Assembly: GCA_963757605.1 (NCBI GenBank)
Contig: CAVWSF010000005.1
Location: forward strand, 1,550,001 to 1,614,000
Direction: 5' to 3'
DNA from: JAICJC01 sp963757605
Lineage (GTDB): Bacteria > Actinomycetota > Thermoleophilia > Gaiellales > JAICJC01
DNA length: 64,000 bases
The notes beneath the pieces were generated by a model. That model searched no databases and had not been told where the DNA came from. It saw only the letters and a program-made list of their open reading frames with translations. The position numbers were made by a program, and so were the translations under genes. The stretch's first letter is position 1, and every line of letters starts with the position of its first letter. Of this stretch, positions 54,148 through 63,136 are shown one piece after another.

Positions 54148-54657
54148 CTACGAGGTCGGCGTGGCGTCTCGCGGCTTGCAGCGCGGGTCGTGATATGCGG
54201 CGAGCCGGACGAGGAGCGCATGAAGGGCGGCGCGCTCGCCTGGATCGAGCGGCGCGAGGAACTTGTCCTCGAGCTTGACCACGATCGCACGGAGCTTCGC
54301 GAGCGCCTTTCGCCCCTCCGGCGTCATCTTGACGACGTGCCGGCGGCGGTCTTCGGGATCGCGCTTGCGGACGACCAGGTCGCGCTCCTCGAGCTCGTCG
54401 AGCAGGCGCACGACATGGCTTCGGTCGTAGCCGAGCGCGTCGGCGATCGCCGCCTGGGTCTCGCGCGGGTCCTCCTCGAGCAGCGCCAGCACCGCGTAGT
54501 GGAACGGGCTGAGGCCGGTGCCCTCGAAGGCGCCATGCGAGTGGTCCTTGGCGGCGAAGCCGAGCCGCTTGAGGAGGAACGTCGAGCTGGAGAGCAGCTC
54601 CTTGGGCGGTCCGGCGAAGACCGCAGACCTCACGATCTGGGGTTCTGTCGCGTTCAC
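54148..54657 (-). CDS. MarR-family transcriptional regulator
   Basis: 169-residue MarR-type winged-helix protein: ETQAAIADALGYDRSHVVRLLDELEERDLV is the helix-turn-helix and RKRDPEDRRRHVVKMT the wing with the usual DxRxR. Divergent from a DHA2 drug exporter with 74 bases between; it most likely represses that operon and itself, released by a phenolic or drug ligand. No obvious perfect palindrome in the gap. Confidence 0.9.
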   Translation of the reverse strand: MNATEPQIVRSAVFAGPPKELLSSSTFLLKRLGFAAKDHSHGAFEGTGLSPFHYAVLALLEEDPRETQAAIADALGYDRSHVVRLLDELEERDLVVRKRDPEDRRRHVVKMTPEGRKALAKLRAIVVKLEDKFLAPLDPGERAALHALLVRLAAYHDPRCKPRDATPTS

Positions 54658-54731
54658 ATCTAGAAGTGTAGCGCCTCCAAGCGTTCATGTGTGCTATCGT
54701 TGCACTCGTCCACGATTTATTGGAGCAATAG

Positions 54732-56198
54732 ATGACACTACCCTCGATCACACGGCAAGACGGAGCGCGCAAGTGGCTCGCGCTGGCGGTGATCGTGGCG
54801 GCGCAGTTCATGGTCGTGCTCGACATCGCGATCGTGAACGTCGCGCTCCCCTCGATCAAGACTGACCTGCACTTCGCAGAAGAGAACCTGCAGTGGGTGG
54901 TCAGCGCCTACGCCATCCTCTTCGGCGGCGCGCTGCTCCTCGGCGGCCGCCTGGGCGACATCTTCGGCCGGCGGCGGTTCTTCATCATCGGCCTCGCGCT
55001 CTTCACCGGCGCCTCGCTGCTCGGCGGCTTCGCATGGTCGGAAGGCTCGCTGATCGGCTTTCGCGCGCTTCAGGGGCTCGGCGGCGCGCTGCTCGCGCCG
55101 GCGACGCTCTCGATCCTCATGACGACCTTCGCCGAGGGTGCCGAGCGCAACCGCGCGCTCGGGATCTGGGGCGCGGCCTCGGGCAGCGGCGCTGCCGTGG
55201 GCGTGCTCCTCGGCGGCTTCCTCACGTCCTATCTCAGCTGGCCCTGGGTGTTCTTCATCAACGTGCCGGTCGGCCTCGCGGTGATCGCCGCGGCGCCGTT
55301 CGTCCTCGCCGAGAGCCGCGGCCAGCACGATCATCGCCACTTCGACGTCGCCGGCGCCGTCTCGGTCACCTCCGGCGTGATGCTGCTCGTCTACGCGATG
55401 ACGCGCGCGACCCAGGACGGGTGGGGCAGCACGGCCACGATCTCGCTCCTCGCGGGGTCGGTCGCGCTGATCGCCGCGTTCCTCGTCATCGAGCTGCGCT
55501 CGCCGGCGCCGCTCCTGCCGCTTCGGATCTTCCGGCTGCGGTCGGTCGCGGCTGCGAACGCCGCCGCCGTCATGATCGGCGGCATCGCGTTCTCGCAGTT
55601 CTTCCTGCAGACGCTCTACATGCAGGATGTGCTCGGCTACTCCGCGATCCGCACGGGCGCGGGCTTCGCCACCATGGCGTTCACGATCATCGTCGTGTCG
55701 AACGTGGCTCAGCGGCTCGTCACCCGGGTGGGCCCCCGCCCGGTGCTGACCGTCGGGCTGCTTCTGGACTCGGTCTCACTGGCCCTGTTCACGCAGCTCC
55801 CGGTGGATGGGCACTACTTCTGGAACCTCTTCCCGGGGATGCTGATCGGCGGGATCGGGCTCGGGCTCTCGTTCGTGCCGATGACGATCGCCGGCCTCAC
55901 CGGCGTCAGCCGGGCCGATGCGGGCATCGCCTCCGGGCTCATCAACACCAGCCGCCAGGTGGGCGGCGCGGTGGGCCTGGCCGCCGTCTCGACGATCGTG
56001 TCGTCCTACGCGGCGACCGGATCGCCGGCCGCGGTGAGCAACGGCCTCACAGACGGCTTCCAGGCGGGCTTCCTGGCGCTCGCCGGCGTCGCGCTCGCCG
56101 GCGCGGCGATCGCCGGCTTCATGCTCGCACCGCGGCCCGATCAGGCCGAGGTCGCGAGCGTTTCCCATGACACCCGACCGCTCGAGGAGGCGGCTTGA
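54732..56198 (+). CDS. DHA2-family MFS drug exporter (EmrB/QacA-like)
   Basis: 488-residue transporter with 14 TM helices. Motifs: AQFMVVLDIAIVNVALPSI in TM1 (motif D1), GGRLGDIFGRRRFF in loop 2-3 (motif A), and the TM5 antiporter motif C-like GAASGSGAAVGVLLGG. Proton-driven efflux of hydrophobic compounds is expected. Controlled by the divergent MarR gene. Its stop overlaps the ATG of the 74-residue gene (TGATG), which overlaps an SDR gene. Confidence 0.92.
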   Translation: MTLPSITRQDGARKWLALAVIVAAQFMVVLDIAIVNVALPSIKTDLHFAEENLQWVVSAYAILFGGALLLGGRLGDIFGRRRFFIIGLALFTGASLLGGFAWSEGSLIGFRALQGLGGALLAPATLSILMTTFAEGAERNRALGIWGAASGSGAAVGVLLGGFLTSYLSWPWVFFINVPVGLAVIAAAPFVLAESRGQHDHRHFDVAGAVSVTSGVMLLVYAMTRATQDGWGSTATISLLAGSVALIAAFLVIELRSPAPLLPLRIFRLRSVAAANAAAVMIGGIAFSQFFLQTLYMQDVLGYSAIRTGAGFATMAFTIIVVSNVAQRLVTRVGPRPVLTVGLLLDSVSLALFTQLPVDGHYFWNLFPGMLIGGIGLGLSFVPMTIAGLTGVSRADAGIASGLINTSRQVGGAVGLAAVSTIVSSYAATGSPAAVSNGLTDGFQAGFLALAGVALAGAAIAGFMLAPRPDQAEVASVSHDTRPLEEAA

Positions 56199-56422
56199 TG
56201 AACCTGATGCACCTTCCCGGCTCCGGCGACCGCGACGTCCTGCTCGGACGCGAGGTCGACGACCTGCTCCTGCGCCTGCGCGGTCTCGTCCTCGTGCGCG
56301 ACCTGCTCGCGCAGCGCGGCGCGACCGCCGCCGAGGTCGCCGAGCACGGCCGCGAGGCCGACCGCGTCCGGGCGCGGCTCGCGGCGCTGATCGGCGGCAG
56401 CGGGGAGGCGGAGGCGGCGTGA
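56198..56422 (+). CDS. Small helical protein between exporter and SDR genes
   Basis: 74-residue protein, mainly predicted helix (LGREVDDLLLRLRGLVLVRDLL, AEVAEHGREADRVRARLAAL), charged, no signal peptide or cysteine. Its ATG overlaps the exporter stop and its stop overlaps the SDR start (GTGA), so translation is coupled on both sides, which supports it being a true gene. Not recognised; might be a coiled-coil partner of one neighbour. Confidence 0.6.
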   Translation: MNLMHLPGSGDRDVLLGREVDDLLLRLRGLVLVRDLLAQRGATAAEVAEHGREADRVRARLAALIGGSGEAEAA

Positions 56423-57246
56423 CGCCGACCGTGCTCGTGACCGGCGCGACGGACGGCCTGGGCAAGGCCGTCTCGGTCGAGCTGGCCCGAGCGGGGGCCA
56501 CCGTCCTCGTCCACGGGCGCAGTCACGAGCGCGCCGAGGCGGCCGCAGCCGAGATCCGAACCGCCTCGGGAAACGGCCTTCTGCGGACCTGTGCGGGCGA
56601 CCTCGCGTCGCTCGCACAGGTCCGTTCTCTGGCCGAGACCATCCTCGAGCGCGAGCCGCGGCTCGACGTGCTCGTGAACAACGCCGGCATCGGGACGGCC
56701 GAGCCCGGCGGCGGCGAGCGGGTCGAGAGCGCCGACGGCCACGAGCTGCGATTCGCCGTCAACTACCTCGCGCCGTTCCTCCTCACCGGGCTGCTCGAGC
56801 CGCTGCTTCTGGCATCGGCGCCCGCCAGGGTCGTGAACGTCGCCTCCGCCGGCCAGGCGCCGGTCGACTTCGACGACGTCATGCTCGAGGAGGGCTACGA
56901 CGGCAGCCGGGCCTACAGCCAGAGCAAGCTCGCGATGGTGGCGTGGACGTTCGACCTGGCCGAGCGGCTGGACGGGGCCGGCGTGACGGCGACCGCACTT
57001 CACCCCGGCACGTACATGCCGACCAAGATGGTGCTTGCCGCCGGGGTCGAGCCCTTCGACTCGCTCGAGTCCGGCGTCCGGGCGACGCTGCGGCTGATCG
57101 CCGACCCGGAGCTCGAGGCCGTCACCGGCCGCTACTACGACCGGCTGGAGGAGGCCAGTGCCCGGCCGCAGGCCTACGACCCCGGCGCCCGCCGGCGGCT
57201 GCGCGAGCTGAGCGAACGGCTGGTCGGCCTCACCCCTGCGCGGTAG
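56419..57246 (+). CDS. SDR-family dehydrogenase (retinol dehydrogenase-like)
   Basis: 275-residue short-chain dehydrogenase with TGATDGLG cofactor motif at 9-16, NNAGIG after beta-4, VNVASAGQ with catalytic Ser and YSQSKLAM with Tyr and Lys. Closest in layout to the retinol dehydrogenase/WW-domain oxidoreductase type. Starts with GTG overlapping the small gene. It may detoxify or modify the compound that the exporter removes. Confidence 0.86.
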   Translation: MTPTVLVTGATDGLGKAVSVELARAGATVLVHGRSHERAEAAAAEIRTASGNGLLRTCAGDLASLAQVRSLAETILEREPRLDVLVNNAGIGTAEPGGGERVESADGHELRFAVNYLAPFLLTGLLEPLLLASAPARVVNVASAGQAPVDFDDVMLEEGYDGSRAYSQSKLAMVAWTFDLAERLDGAGVTATALHPGTYMPTKMVLAAGVEPFDSLESGVRATLRLIADPELEAVTGRYYDRLEEASARPQAYDPGARRRLRELSERLVGLTPAR

Positions 57247-57259
57247 CGTCCCGCGGGAA

Positions 57260-57892
57260 ATGAGGCTGCGCTCGCGGTTCGCCCCCGGGTACGAGGTCTG
57301 GGGCCGGTTTCACCTCTACGGCCCGCTCGTGGCGCTGAGCGTCGGGCCAAGTGGCGCCCGCCTGCGGCACACCGCGGTCGGGAAGCTCGACCTGCGGCCG
57401 GGCGGGTCGGTGCTCGACGTCTGCACCGGCACCGGGCTCACCCTCCCGTACCTCGCGGCCGCTGTGGGACGGGACGGCCGCGTCGCCGGCCTCGACCGCT
57501 CGCCCGCGATGCTGGCCGGGGCGGCCGACCGCGCGCCCGCGCCGCCGCTCGAGCTGGTCGAGGGCGACGCGACCCGGCTGCCCTTCCCGGATTCCGCCTT
57601 CGACGCCGCGATCTCGACCTACGGCCTGACGGCGGTCGCCGACGTGGACGCGGTGCTCGACGAGATGGTGCGGGTCGTGCGGCCGGGCGGCCGCCTGGCG
57701 GTGGCCGACGTCCACTTCGTGAACTGGCCCGCGCCGGCGGCGTTGAACCGCGCGGTGACCGCCGCCCTGCGGCCGTTCAACACCTGGTACACCGACCGCG
57801 ACTTCCCGGCGCTCCTTCGCGCCCGCGGCCTGCGCGTCACTTCGGTGCCCACGCACCGAGCCGCGCTCAGCCTGACCGTCGCCGAGCGGTGA
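57260..57892 (+). CDS. SAM-dependent methyltransferase (UbiE-like)
   Basis: 210-residue class I methyltransferase with motif I VLDVCTGTGLTLPYLA, acidic GLDRSPAM, LPFPDSAFDAAIS and VRPGGRLAVADVHF, the standard Methyltransf_11 series. 13 bases after the SDR gene on the same strand, so likely the last gene of the MarR-controlled operon. Substrate unknown. Confidence 0.87.
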   Translation: MRLRSRFAPGYEVWGRFHLYGPLVALSVGPSGARLRHTAVGKLDLRPGGSVLDVCTGTGLTLPYLAAAVGRDGRVAGLDRSPAMLAGAADRAPAPPLELVEGDATRLPFPDSAFDAAISTYGLTAVADVDAVLDEMVRVVRPGGRLAVADVHFVNWPAPAALNRAVTAALRPFNTWYTDRDFPALLRARGLRVTSVPTHRAALSLTVAER

Positions 57893-57981
57893 TCCTGCTA
57901 CGATGTCAGCGTCAAGAACGCTTGTTCGGTTGCGCATACCGCTCTTCCTTACTCGTTCATTCAGGTGTGGGGGAGGTGTTT

Positions 57982-58188
57982 ATGTCAACTGGAACTGTGA
58001 AGTGGTTCAACGACGCGAAGGGCTACGGCTTCATCGCGCCGGACGAGGGGTCGAAGGATCTCTTTGTCCATCACTCCTCGATCGCCGGCGACGGGTTCAA
58101 GTCGCTCGTCGAAGGCTCGAAGGTCGAGTACGAGAGCCGTGAGGGCGCCAAGGGCCCCGAGGCTACGAACGTCGTCCCGGTCTCGTAG
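57982..58188 (+). CDS. cspA: Cold-shock protein (CspA family)
   Basis: 68-residue OB-fold RNA chaperone. RNP1 KGYGFIAPD and RNP2 LFVHHSSI are both present; GTVKWFNDAKG opens the protein. GGGGGAGG lies before the ATG. An 89-base gap upstream is probably its leader; CspA leaders often regulate by folding, but no cold-box is recognised here. Two small genes of unknown function follow. Confidence 0.95.
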   Translation: MSTGTVKWFNDAKGYGFIAPDEGSKDLFVHHSSIAGDGFKSLVEGSKVEYESREGAKGPEATNVVPVS

Positions 58189-58287
58189 GTGGTAGGCGGC
58201 GCGGCCGTGTGAGGAGCCCTTCGCGCGGCCGACCGCCACTCGTTCGAGGACGCGGTTGCCCGGCCAAGCGCAGCGAAAGAGGAGCGA

Positions 58288-58578
58288 ATGGGCACGAGCC
58301 CCGAACACGATCGCAGTCCCGCCGCGGGGGGCGGGGCACCGGCGCGGGCCTCCAACAGCGGCGTCCGCACGGAGTACGACCTCCGCATGCAGCTGCGTCA
58401 GGCGCTCGAGCGGAACACGACCCTCGAGCGCGCGATGCGTGAGTCGGTGGCATACGCCTACGGACCGCGCGAACTGTCGGATCTCCGAAAGCTGCGGGCC
58501 GTCCTGTCTGCCGCAGGGTTCCGTGATCCGAAGGCCGAGCGAGGCGGCGATCCCGACAACGCGAAGGAGCGCGACTGA
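58288..58578 (+). CDS. Small protein of unknown function
   Basis: 96-residue hydrophilic protein. The N-terminal third looks disordered (Gly/Ala/Ser), then a helical centre (YDLRMQLRQALERNTTLERAM) and an LRKLRAVLSAAGF helix. Its TGA overlaps the ATG of the next small gene, which supports a real coupled pair. GAGGAGCGA upstream of the ATG. No family recognised. Confidence 0.55.
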   Translation: MGTSPEHDRSPAAGGGAPARASNSGVRTEYDLRMQLRQALERNTTLERAMRESVAYAYGPRELSDLRKLRAVLSAAGFRDPKAERGGDPDNAKERD

Positions 58579-58814
58579 TGGAGTTCACTGTCGAACTGCG
58601 CTACAGCAGCGGCTCGTCGACCGTGATGTCGACTGAAGCCGACACTGCGGATGAGGCGCTGCACAATGTCCGCGACGAGCGTCGTCCGCTCGTCGGCATC
58701 CACATCACCGCACCGAACCTGAACGGCGAGGACGCCCCGCGGGAGCCGCGTGAGTCCACACCCACGTTCCGCCGGGCACAGGTGCAGCACCGCCCGTCCC
58801 GCCGCCGCCGGTAA
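58578..58814 (+). CDS. Small basic protein of unknown function
   Basis: 78 residues. Starts with a short beta-like EFTVELRYSSGSSTVMS, then EADTADEALHNVRDE, and ends with Arg-rich RRAQVQHRPSRRRR that could bind nucleic acid. Coupled to the 96-residue gene by TGATG. It follows the cold-shock gene by 390 bases; joint function in RNA handling is only a guess. Confidence 0.5.
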   Translation: MEFTVELRYSSGSSTVMSTEADTADEALHNVRDERRPLVGIHITAPNLNGEDAPREPRESTPTFRRAQVQHRPSRRRR

Positions 58815-58848
58815 GCGGGGCGCGGACACCGCCTGACGCCAACCGCCC

Positions 58849-59811
58849 GTGGCGTGGGGCAAGATAGCCACCTCGGTGCCGGACCTTCAGCTCTCGAACC
58901 TCCCGCGCAAGGCGATCCTGGCCACCGCGACGCATCGCGCACCGCGCGCGTTCATGGACCGCTACGGCATGCGCCTCGGCGCGGCCCGGTTCGTGGCCGG
59001 CGAGACGCTTGACGAGTGCCTCGACGTGCTCGCCGCCCTGAACGAGGACGGCCTCCATGCCAACACGACGCTCCTCGGCGAGGACGTCGAGTCGCGCGCG
59101 GAGGCCGAGCAGGTGCGAGCCGAGTTCGCCACGGTGCTCGACCGCATCGGCGAGCGGGAGCTGCGCGCCAACCTGGCCGTCAAGCTGACCCACCTCGGGC
59201 TGCTGATCGACGAGGAGCTCGCGTACGCGAGCCTCGCAGCGCTCGTCGACCACGCGGCCGAGCGGGGGAATTTCGTCCGCATCGACATGGAGCACTCGAG
59301 CGTCGTCGAGGCGACGCTGCGCATCTACCGCAGGCTGCGGGAGAGCGACCGCGCCAACGTGGGCTGCGTGCTCCAGGCCTACCTCTATCGCACGCCGGAG
59401 GACCTCGAGCAGCTCCTGCCGCTCGAGCCGAACCTCCGCCTCGTGAAGGGGGCGTACCTCGAGGCGGCCGAGATCGCCTTCCCCAAGAAGGCCGACGTCG
59501 ACGCCGCCTACCGCCGGCTGCTCGAGCAGGCCCTCCAGGGCGGGGCCTACCTCGCCGTGGCAACGCACGACGAGACGCTGATCGACCACACGATCCGGTT
59601 CACCGACGCGCACGGGATCGGCCGCGACCGGTTCGAGTTCCAGATGCTCTACGGGGTGCGCCCGCAGCTCCAGCGCGACCTGGCCGCCCGCGGGTTCAAG
59701 GTGCTCGTGGCGACGCCGTACGGGCCCGAGTGGTACCCGTATCTCATGCGCCGCCTGGCGGAGAGGCCCGCGAACCTGCTCTTCCTGATGCGGAACCTCT
59801 TCGCCAGGTAG
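58849..59811 (+). CDS. putA: Proline dehydrogenase (monofunctional)
   Basis: 320-residue FAD barrel that oxidises proline to pyrroline-5-carboxylate. Segments: NLAVKLTHLGLL, VRIDMEHSSVVEATLRIYR, VGCVLQAYLYRTPEDL, LRLVKGAYLEA and the C-terminal YLMRRLAERPANLLFLMRN with the paired Arg that bind the proline carboxylate. Length equals the Thermus/actinobacterial single-domain type. GTG start at 58849. The P5C dehydrogenase gene is not in the window. Confidence 0.9.
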   Translation: MAWGKIATSVPDLQLSNLPRKAILATATHRAPRAFMDRYGMRLGAARFVAGETLDECLDVLAALNEDGLHANTTLLGEDVESRAEAEQVRAEFATVLDRIGERELRANLAVKLTHLGLLIDEELAYASLAALVDHAAERGNFVRIDMEHSSVVEATLRIYRRLRESDRANVGCVLQAYLYRTPEDLEQLLPLEPNLRLVKGAYLEAAEIAFPKKADVDAAYRRLLEQALQGGAYLAVATHDETLIDHTIRFTDAHGIGRDRFEFQMLYGVRPQLQRDLAARGFKVLVATPYGPEWYPYLMRRLAERPANLLFLMRNLFAR

Positions 59812-59825
59812 CGCGAACGGGTCAT

Positions 59826-60236
59826 CTAGGCCCAGAAGGCGGTGACGACCGGCGGATCGCCGACGTACTGGTCGACGGCCGCGACACGGTCGCCCTCGAC
59901 CCGGAAGAGCAGGATCTGCTGATCGTCGAACGTCCTGCCGTCGGGGCGGGTGGCGCTCACCCGGACGCGGACGGCGACGTTCCCCTGGCCATCGCTCATC
60001 ATCCCGAGCGGCTCGGCGCGCAGAGTGCCGGCGGTCAGCTGCGCCGACTCGCCGATGAACGCCATGATCGCGTCGATGCCCTCGTGGATGCCGCCGAGGC
60101 GGTCGGGGTTGCGATGGTTCCACGTCGCGTCCGGCGCGAACATGCCGGCGAAGCCCGCGACGTCGCCGTTCGCGAAGGCCTGGAAGCCGGCGCCGACGAC
60201 GGCGGCATCGGAGGCAGTGGTGGTCTCAGTGGTCAT
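59826..60236 (-). CDS. SnoaL-like (NTF2-fold) protein
   Basis: 136-residue NTF2-fold protein of the ketosteroid isomerase/SnoaL superfamily: FQAFANGDVAGFAGMFAPDATWNH, then GIHEGIDAIMAFIGE and VEGDRVAAVDQYVGD. The conserved Trp-Asn-His after the first strand is typical. The reaction is not known. Converges on proline dehydrogenase; the HD-GYP gene lies upstream on the same strand, with 65 bases between. Confidence 0.82.
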   Translation of the reverse strand: MTTETTTASDAAVVGAGFQAFANGDVAGFAGMFAPDATWNHRNPDRLGGIHEGIDAIMAFIGESAQLTAGTLRAEPLGMMSDGQGNVAVRVRVSATRPDGRTFDDQQILLFRVEGDRVAAVDQYVGDPPVVTAFWA

Positions 60237-60301
60237 GCTGGCTCCTTCGATCGGGTACGGCCCCACGGTATGAGGCACGCCGCGACGGAGCCATCGACCG
60301 T

Positions 60302-61834
60302 TCAGTCGATCTTGGTCCCGAGAGGGGCGAGCCCGTGCTGCATTGCGAACATCGCCAGGCCGGCCCGGGTCGAGACCTCGCACTTGCCGTAGATGTGGAC
60401 GGTGTGGGTGTGCACGGTCGACTGCGAGATCACGAGCTCGGCGGCGATCTCGCGCTTCGTCCGGCCCGCGACCAGCCGGCGCAGGACCTCCAGCTCGCGC
60501 TCGGTGAGCGCGGCCGGGAGCGGCGGCAGCTCGGGCGGCGGTGCGCCGGCGGCATCGAGCACCGCCCTGATCGCGTCGCGGTCGAGCTGGAGGCCGGAGA
60601 GCACCTTCGCAGCCTCGGGGAGCTCGAGCGCCGGCCGGTGCGGTCGGGCCTCGCCGAGCGCGTGGAGCACGTCGGCGGCGGCGAGCAGGCAGGCGGGGGG
60701 GTCGAGCTCGGCGGCGCGGATTCCGGCCGGGTAGCCGGAGCCGTCCACCCGCTCGTGGTGGCGGCTCGCGACGGGCCCGAGCGGCGCGAGCACCGGGGAG
60801 CGGTCGAGGATCCGGCCCGACTGGTACGGGTGCAGGCGCACGAGCTCCCACTCCTCCGGCCGCAGCGGGCCCGGCCGCTCCCAGATGCCCGTCGGGACGG
60901 CGACCCGGCCGAGGTCGTGGAGCAGCCCGGCGCGGTGGACGAGCTCTGCGTCCATGCCCGGCAGCCGCTCCGCCGCGGCGCGGGCGAGCTGGGCGACGCC
61001 GCGGGAGTGGCCCTGGAACCAGGGCGTCTTCAGGTCGGCCGCGTCGCCGAACCCGGCCAGCGCCTCGTCGAAGGCGGCGTCGTCGCGGAACGTGCGGCCG
61101 GAGCCGGGCTCGGCGGCGACGACGGCGGCCCACAGGTCGTCGGGCTCCGAGAGCTCCAGGAGCTCGTCGGGGGCGTCGGCGTAGATCGCCGCGATGGCCG
61201 GGTCGAGCGCCCGCCCCGACCAGCGGGCGACCATCTCGGCCGCGGCGCCGGCACCGCCCACCGCGTCGAACATGACGGCCGTGTAGGCGGCGGCGGCATA
61301 CCGGGCCGCCTCGGCGACATCCTCGCCGGCCTTCCCCTCCGGTGCCCCCTTGCCGTCGAAGCGCTCGAACCCGTCGAGCACCGCCCGGCCCACGGCGGCG
61401 GGCAGGTTCAGGCGCCGGGTGAGATCGGCGCCCACCTCGCAGTCGGCCCGCGCCCCGGCGGCGATGAACTTGGGCATGCTCGGCATCCGGCCGAGGATCC
61501 GCAGGCGCTCGGCGCCGTGCCCGAGGCCGGCGAGGAGCCGCAGCGCCTCCGTTGGCCGCGCTCCGTCGATGAGGTCGCCACGGGAACGCACCGTCACGTC
61601 GTCGCCGCCGAGCGCCGCCGCCATCTCGTGCGAGGTGGCGGCACAGCCCGCGTAGCGCATGAGGGCCGTGTAGTAGACGTCGCAGTGCCGGGGCTCGTCG
61701 AGGCCGGCGCGGCGGCCGAGCTCCGTCGCGAGCAGGCAGGCGCGCATGGCCTCCCCGGGCGGATGCCCCCGGGCGAGGTCGCTCGTCACGGAGAGGGCCG
61801 CGACGACGCCGGCGATGCGGATCGGCTCTGGCAC
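60302..61834 (-). CDS. HD-GYP phosphodiesterase-like protein fused to LuxR HTH
   Basis: 510 residues. The first 160 residues look like a diverged HD-like half (helical, RHCDVYYTALMRYAGC), the second half (about 255-400) has HD in LLHDLGRVAVP and HHERVDGSGYPAGI, and the C-terminus is a LuxR helix-turn-helix (LTERELEVLRRLVAGRTKREIAAELVIS region). It may couple cyclic-di-GMP or another nucleotide to transcription directly. Start GTG at 61834. No kinase or receiver domain. Confidence 0.85.
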   Translation of the reverse strand: MPEPIRIAGVVAALSVTSDLARGHPPGEAMRACLLATELGRRAGLDEPRHCDVYYTALMRYAGCAATSHEMAAALGGDDVTVRSRGDLIDGARPTEALRLLAGLGHGAERLRILGRMPSMPKFIAAGARADCEVGADLTRRLNLPAAVGRAVLDGFERFDGKGAPEGKAGEDVAEAARYAAAAYTAVMFDAVGGAGAAAEMVARWSGRALDPAIAAIYADAPDELLELSEPDDLWAAVVAAEPGSGRTFRDDAAFDEALAGFGDAADLKTPWFQGHSRGVAQLARAAAERLPGMDAELVHRAGLLHDLGRVAVPTGIWERPGPLRPEEWELVRLHPYQSGRILDRSPVLAPLGPVASRHHERVDGSGYPAGIRAAELDPPACLLAAADVLHALGEARPHRPALELPEAAKVLSGLQLDRDAIRAVLDAAGAPPPELPPLPAALTERELEVLRRLVAGRTKREIAAELVISQSTVHTHTVHIYGKCEVSTRAGLAMFAMQHGLAPLGTKID

Positions 61835-61882
61835 GGCGCAAGTCTACGAGGCGCTGCGACCGATCCCGGGAGTCGCAGTGGA

Positions 61883-63118
61883 TCACGCGCGGCCCCGCTC
61901 GCCCCGGCCGACGATCGCCGCCGTGAGCCAGGGGAACACGAGCACGGAGATCATGCCGGCGGCGATGAGCGATGCGCCGACGCCGCCTGAGATCCCGCCG
62001 CGCTCGATGCCGATGCCGACGATGGCGACCACCAGCGGGAGGCCCGTGGCCCCGCAGAGCGCCAGGCCGACAAGCTCACGGGCATCCAGCCGCCCGCGCC
62101 AGAGCGCGACTGCGGGAAGATGGAGCAGCACGAGGAGGGCGAGGAACCCGGCGCTCAGCCCGAGGCCCGACGGTGTGAGCAGGGAGTCGAGGTCGAAGCT
62201 CATCCCCGTCTGGACGAAGTAGATCGGGATCAGGAGGCCGAAGCCGATCCCCTCCAGCCGCACCCGCACCGTGTGGCCCTCGGGCGAGTCGAGCGCGAGG
62301 CCGATGACCAGGCCGGCCGCAAACGCTCCGAGGACGAAGTCGAAGCCGGCATGCGTGGCGAGGAGCACGAGCAGCGCCAGGACGAAGAGCGACGCCCGCA
62401 CGGCGGCCTGCCCGCTGGTATTCACGGTCTCCTGAAGGACGCGGACCACCGCCGGCGGGCGCGCGCTCAGAACGACGATCGCCGCGAGGAGCACGACCAC
62501 GCCGAACAGCAGCAGGAGCACGACCTCCTCCCAGGCCCCGTACGCGCCGGTCAGGAAGATCGAGATGACGACGACGGGCCAGAACTCGCCCGCCATCCCA
62601 ACGCCGAGGATCGCGGAGCCGAGCCGGGTGGGGAGCAGCTCGGCGTCGGACAGGATGGGCACGAGCATGCCGAGCGCCGTTGTCGAGAGCGCGACGCCCA
62701 AGAGCCACCAGCGGGCGTCGAGCCCGGCCTGCTCGAGGGCCCAGCCGGCGGCGAGCGACAGCGCGAGGCACATCAGCCATGCGGCCGTCCCGACCCCCAT
62801 CAGCTCTCGCGAGACGCGGACCTGGATCACCTCGATCCCGGCGACGAAGAAGAGGAACCCGAGCCCGAAGTCCGAGAAGACCGTCACGTAGGCGTTCACG
62901 TCGGCGAGGTCGAGCACCGGCGGCCCGATGACCATCCCGAGCACGATCTCGACGACGACGGTCGGAAGCACGACCCGGTAGTGCAGCCGTGCGAGCACGG
63001 CCGCCATCATGGACGCGAAGAGGACGAACACGAGCGAGCGCAGGTCTGATCGCGACACCGCCGCCGCGAGCACGCTTGCGCCGGGCGAGCCGATCGCGAC
63101 CAGAGGCGCCGGTTCCAT
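61883..63118 (-). CDS. Cation/proton antiporter (CPA2/KefB-type membrane domain)
   Basis: 411-residue membrane protein of about 12 TM helices. Motifs: VVVEIVLGMVIGP, FSDFGLGFLFFVAGIEV, and a late FVLGAFAAGLVIG helix; the ion-binding Asp position in the middle helices falls in a TALGMLVPILSD segment. No C-terminal TrkA-N domain. Exchanges Na or K for protons. Follows the MMPL gene by 18 bases on the same strand. Confidence 0.85.
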   Translation of the reverse strand: MEPAPLVAIGSPGASVLAAAVSRSDLRSLVFVLFASMMAAVLARLHYRVVLPTVVVEIVLGMVIGPPVLDLADVNAYVTVFSDFGLGFLFFVAGIEVIQVRVSRELMGVGTAAWLMCLALSLAAGWALEQAGLDARWWLLGVALSTTALGMLVPILSDAELLPTRLGSAILGVGMAGEFWPVVVISIFLTGAYGAWEEVVLLLLFGVVVLLAAIVVLSARPPAVVRVLQETVNTSGQAAVRASLFVLALLVLLATHAGFDFVLGAFAAGLVIGLALDSPEGHTVRVRLEGIGFGLLIPIYFVQTGMSFDLDSLLTPSGLGLSAGFLALLVLLHLPAVALWRGRLDARELVGLALCGATGLPLVVAIVGIGIERGGISGGVGASLIAAGMISVLVFPWLTAAIVGRGERGRA

Positions 63119-63136
63119 GGGCCCGGGAGGCGACGC

